From JARRRL01 sp037380725 (lineage in GTDB: Bacteria; Pseudomonadota; Gammaproteobacteria; Pseudomonadales; JANQJO01), in assembly GCA_037380725.1 (NCBI GenBank), contig JARRRL010000241.1, positions 1-5,816 on the forward strand: 5,816 nt of DNA, in the 5' to 3' direction. The position numbers and the translations under genes are program-made. The notes under the pieces were generated by a model, which saw only the letters and a program-made list of their open reading frames with translations, did not search any database and was not told the origin of the DNA. Below, piece after piece: positions 4,862 through 5,816 of the stretch. Positions within the stretch are counted from its first letter, which is position 1, and every line of letters starts with the position of its first letter.

Positions 4862-5816
4862 CTACCGTTCACCGCGGCCCAGTTGAATTTCTAGGCGTAG
4901 GGTGATGGCGGGGGCGAGTTCACGATCGGTTTCCAGCGGCCAGTTGAGTTCAGGCTCTACTTCAGCGTATAACCAATTGTTGTATATGTTGCGGCGGTAA
5001 CGAATACTCACCCCGTAATTGTTTACCACGGGTACGGGGCGCGTGTCGCCAACCATCCCTGCGTTGTAAGCAATGGCCCGAAAGGGATCAATTTGATGAA
5101 AAAGTGTAATACGCTGCGTCCAGGCGACGCCGTTCGTCTCTTGTGCGAAGGTTGCTGCACTGGTCCAGCGTGTTACGAGATCGGGTCTCAGTAGTTGTTC
5201 TACGTCAATTTGCGTTCGTTCCCCAAAGCCTTCATGATCACGCCAGTAAGTGGTTTCGGTGAAGCGTAAATTACGTTTGCTGCTCAGCGCCAGGGATTTA
5301 CGATCGCGCGCTCGTACGAAGCTGCTGATGCCCGAGTCGAGTCGCGCACCAATGTCAAAATTCAGTTCATTGGCGCGTTTCTTTCGAGCAACCCAGCGTA
5401 ATGCGGTGGCAATATTGTTGCTGTTATTGTCTGGGCCTTCGGGAATGACCTCGTTGGCGCTTGACAAGGTATCGGGATCGTCACTGTCGTCGGAAATGAT
5501 CAAATTGAATTTGTTTTCAGCGTTGGGAAGTTGGATATTCGCTTTCACACGAGGGCGGAATTTCACTTCTGTGCTTACGTTGTTTTCCCATACAATGGAA
5601 TTACGTATGCGCATAAAACTCTTGTTGTATTGTTCCTCGTAATTGATATCTCCAAAAAATTGATCAAAGCGTCTGACTTGATTGCACAGGGTTTGCGAAA
5701 GGCGAAAATGCGCGCGATCCAGCCACGGGAGATCGTTCGTTTCCGCGTTAGTGCAAGGCGTGGGCATACGGCGTACTGGCGGAATTTCTACGTTGTCACT
5801 CAAATAGGTGTTTTTT
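4862..5816 (-). CDS. Probable outer-membrane beta-barrel protein (5' partial)
   Basis: The frame ends with TAG at 4862-4864 and is open to the window edge. A TTG at 5801-5803 could be read as a start, but the residues before it (KNTYLSDNVEIPP) continue naturally, so the N-terminus and any signal peptide lie outside. About 317 residues are visible. After an N-terminal stretch with CTNAETND there are repeated short strands with alternating hydrophobic residues and many aromatic, Arg and Asn positions, such as SIVWENNVSTEVKFRPRVKA. An acidic loop (SDDSDDPDT) comes next. The C-terminal half has YNAGMVGDTRPVPVVNNYGV, IRYRRNIYNNWLYAEVEPEL and LRLEIQLG at the end. This pattern, and my recollection of conserved proteobacterial hypothetical proteins with the same RYRRNI-WL-EVEPE ending, suggests an outer-membrane barrel of unknown role. 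It does not end in the usual aromatic residue. It converges on the GNAT gene and has no clear link to it. Confidence 0.75.
   Translation of the reverse strand, partial: KNTYLSDNVEIPPVRRMPTPCTNAETNDLPWLDRAHFRLSQTLCNQVRRFDQFFGDINYEEQYNKSFMRIRNSIVWENNVSTEVKFRPRVKANIQLPNAENKFNLIISDDSDDPDTLSSANEVIPEGPDNNSNNIATALRWVARKKRANELNFDIGARLDSGISSFVRARDRKSLALSSKRNLRFTETTYWRDHEGFGERTQIDVEQLLRPDLVTRWTSAATFAQETNGVAWTQRITLFHQIDPFRAIAYNAGMVGDTRPVPVVNNYGVSIRYRRNIYNNWLYAEVEPELNWPLETDRELAPAITLRLEIQLGRGER

Overview
The window looks like a stretch of a gammaproteobacterial chromosome of moderate GC content, possibly a marine or host-associated lineage. The grounds are proteobacterial codon use, an RLAN/RimK-type ATP-grasp gene joined to a GNAT gene, and a CRP-type palindrome. 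The species cannot be named from sequence alone. Coding density is low: about 0.7 kb and 0.56 kb stretches lack a clear gene, and at least two genes are broken, so this reads as a decaying or rearranging accessory segment.

Layout from left to right. Positions 1-158 hold the 3' end of an unidentified plus-strand gene. Positions 159-882 are mostly non-coding; they contain small hairpins, a possible 25-residue hydrophobic peptide (711-788), and the first copy of a split G-rich repeat. A small gene with an excellent ribosome binding site (883-1326) encodes a disordered-looking protein built around an 84-bp tandem duplication. Convergent to it, on the minus strand, lies an unmarked remnant of a SET-domain methyltransferase (about 1358-1534). 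Next come a long perfect inverted repeat and a short triplicated repeat, then a minus-strand gene for an exported six-cysteine protein (1695-2402). The divergent intergenic region 2403-2960 is AT-rich and carries a CRP-like site, the second copy of the G-rich repeat, and a hairpin.

The main locus is 2961-4806. It contains an RLAN-domain/RimK-like ATP-grasp amide ligase gene, broken by an internal deletion of roughly 20-24 codons plus a frameshift near 4005, followed with zero spacing by an intact RimI-like GNAT acetyltransferase. In related genomes, as I recall them, the same GNAT type is associated or fused with a C39-like peptidase; no such peptidase is visible here. RLAN ligase/GNAT/peptidase clusters have been proposed to make or modify peptides, so this looks like a degraded version of such a system. 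The window ends with a convergent minus-strand gene for a probable outer-membrane beta-barrel protein (4862-5816) whose N-terminus lies outside the window.

No rRNA, tRNA, CRISPR array or intact mobile element was seen. The strongest hidden signals are the SET remnant, the deletion junction in the ligase gene, the rapidly diverging tandem duplication, and the split G-rich dispersed repeat.
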